From: Mycobacterium asiaticum DSM 44297 | GTDB taxonomy: Bacteria; Actinomycetota; Actinomycetes; Mycobacteriales; Mycobacteriaceae | DNA length: 44,295 nt | NCBI RefSeq assembly: GCF_000613245.1 | Contig: NZ_HG964937.1 | Location: 845,714 to 890,008, forward strand | Direction of reading: 5' to 3' | In this document: piece by piece, positions 43,497 to 44,295 of the stretch | Layout: each line of letters starts with the position of its first letter | Numbering within the stretch: the stretch's first letter is position 1 | Notes under the pieces: model-generated | Databases searched by the model: none | The model's input: only the letters and a program-made list of their open reading frames with translations | What the model was told of the DNA's origin: nothing | Program-made: the position numbers and the translations under genes

Positions 43497-44286
43497 CGCT
43501 CCGGTTGCGGTGGTGACCGGCGCCAGTCGCGGCGCCGGCCGCGGTATTGCGTGGGCACTAGGTGCTTCCGGGTGGCGGGTGTATGCGACGGGGCGCACCA
43601 TCATTGACGCCCCGCCGGGCGGCGTCGCGGTTCGGGTCGATCACAGCGACGACGGGGCCGTGGCGGGTTTGTTTGAGCGGGTGCGTGCCGAGGGCGGTCT
43701 GGATCTGTTGGTGAACAACGCCGCCGTCATCTCCGACGAACTGGTCAGCCCGAAACCGTTCTGGGAGAAGCCGCTTGAGTTGGCCGATGTGCTGGATGTG
43801 GGTTTGCGATCGTCGTATGTGGCGTCCTGGCATGCCGCGCCGCTGCTGGTGTCGCGCGGTCGGGGCCTGATCGCCTTCACCTCGTCGCCGGGATCGGTGT
43901 GCTACATGCACGGGCCGGCATACGGGGCGCAGAAGGCGGGGGTCGACAAGATGGCCACCGACATGGCGGTCGATTTCCGCGGCACCGGCGTTGCGACCGT
44001 CTCGATCTGGATGGGCATTCTGCTCACCGAACGGTTGCGTGGCGCCTTCGCCGGGAATCCGGAGGCGTTGGCGGCGACCGCCGAGCACGCCGAAACACCG
44101 GAATTCACCGGGCATCTGATTGATGCGCTGTATCGGGATCCCCAGTTGGGGGAGTTGAGCGGGCAGACGGTTATCGGCGCCGAATTGGCGGAACGTTACG
44201 GCATCACCGACGAGGGCGGCCGCCGGCCGCCCTCGCACCGGCATCTGGGCGTGCCGCGCGATCCGAGCGACGTGGTGGTCCGCTAG
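43483..44286 (+). CDS. Short-chain dehydrogenase/reductase in the kshA operon
   Basis: A 267-residue SDR. VAVVTGASRGAGRGIAWALG is the cofactor loop, LDLLVNNAAVIS the NNAG motif, IAFTSSPGS and AYGAQKAGVDKMA the Ser and YxxxK active site. The usual Asp64-type position reads RVDHSDD. TTG 43483 is the only sensible start, since the frame before it lies within the preceding gene; the genes overlap by 14 bases. Co-translation with kshA and the small protein suggests it acts on the same substrate, for instance on a hydroxyl or keto group. The stop is 9 bases before the window end. Confidence 0.88.
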   Translation: MTDSDAPVAVVTGASRGAGRGIAWALGASGWRVYATGRTIIDAPPGGVAVRVDHSDDGAVAGLFERVRAEGGLDLLVNNAAVISDELVSPKPFWEKPLELADVLDVGLRSSYVASWHAAPLLVSRGRGLIAFTSSPGSVCYMHGPAYGAQKAGVDKMATDMAVDFRGTGVATVSIWMGILLTERLRGAFAGNPEALAATAEHAETPEFTGHLIDALYRDPQLGELSGQTVIGAELAERYGITDEGGRRPPSHRHLGVPRDPSDVVVR

Positions 44287-44295
44287 AGGGCGGTC

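Noticed and set aside
1..44295. Transposons, integrases or phage genes marking an island
   Set aside because: No transposase, recombinase, terminal repeat or tRNA was seen, so transfer of the PKS operon is not supported by linked mobile genes.

Overview
The window is high-GC actinobacterial DNA, almost certainly from a Mycobacterium and probably a non-tuberculous species. The evidence is a set of mycobacterium-typical families: a DUF732 secreted protein, a PknH-sensor-type lipoprotein, a PknE-like kinase, a TIGR00027-type methyltransferase, htpG beside an aldo/keto reductase, and kshA. GTG and TTG starts are frequent. No rRNA, tRNA, CRISPR array, insertion sequence, phage gene or replication origin was recognised. 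Genes are dense and no gene-free stretch exceeds 300 bases. The names rest on reading motifs in the translated sequence; no database search was run.

Layout. 1-5569: a partial glutathione peroxidase, a TPM-domain membrane protein, a receptor Ser/Thr kinase, a GIY-YIG-like protein, a small secreted protein and a CPA2-type cation/proton antiporter. 5688-14813: a probable four-gene biosynthetic operon comprising a flavin-dependent halogenase-like enzyme, a single-module type I PKS (KS-AT-DH-KR-ACP) and an ABC exporter (ATPase and permease). It is preceded by an AT-rich perfect palindrome, and the last three genes overlap. 14831-19307: envelope and secreted functions, namely a DUF732 protein, a large membrane protein broken by a 5-bp tandem duplication, a PAP2-family membrane protein and a lipoprotein. 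19359-25179: a MerR regulator with a tandem-repeat operator candidate, a VIT/VWA/DUF4349 fusion, a RES-type toxin-antitoxin pair with a probable leaderless promoter, a membrane protein, and a small secreted protein with a Gly-Pro-Gly tail. 25219-26831: two SAM-dependent methyltransferases behind a 19-bp palindrome. 26914-30381: an RsbW-like anti-sigma kinase, a STAS antagonist and, convergent to them, a complete bacteriophytochrome fused to a SpoIIE-type phosphatase. 30494-39498: a TetR/glycosyltransferase divergent pair, htpG, an aldo/keto reductase, VOC, MBL-fold, SDR and hotdog thioesterase genes, with small secreted or membrane proteins between them. 39573-44286: a PadR regulator, a KstD-like flavoprotein divergent from kshA, a small protein and an SDR, which together suggest steroid-ring or related catabolism.

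Two systems stand out. The first is the halogenase-like/PKS/ABC operon, which looks complete enough to make, tailor and export a small polyketide that I cannot match to a known mycobacterial product. The second is the phytochrome-phosphatase, STAS and anti-sigma kinase cluster, which contains every part expected of a red/far-red-light-controlled partner switch acting on an alternative sigma factor.
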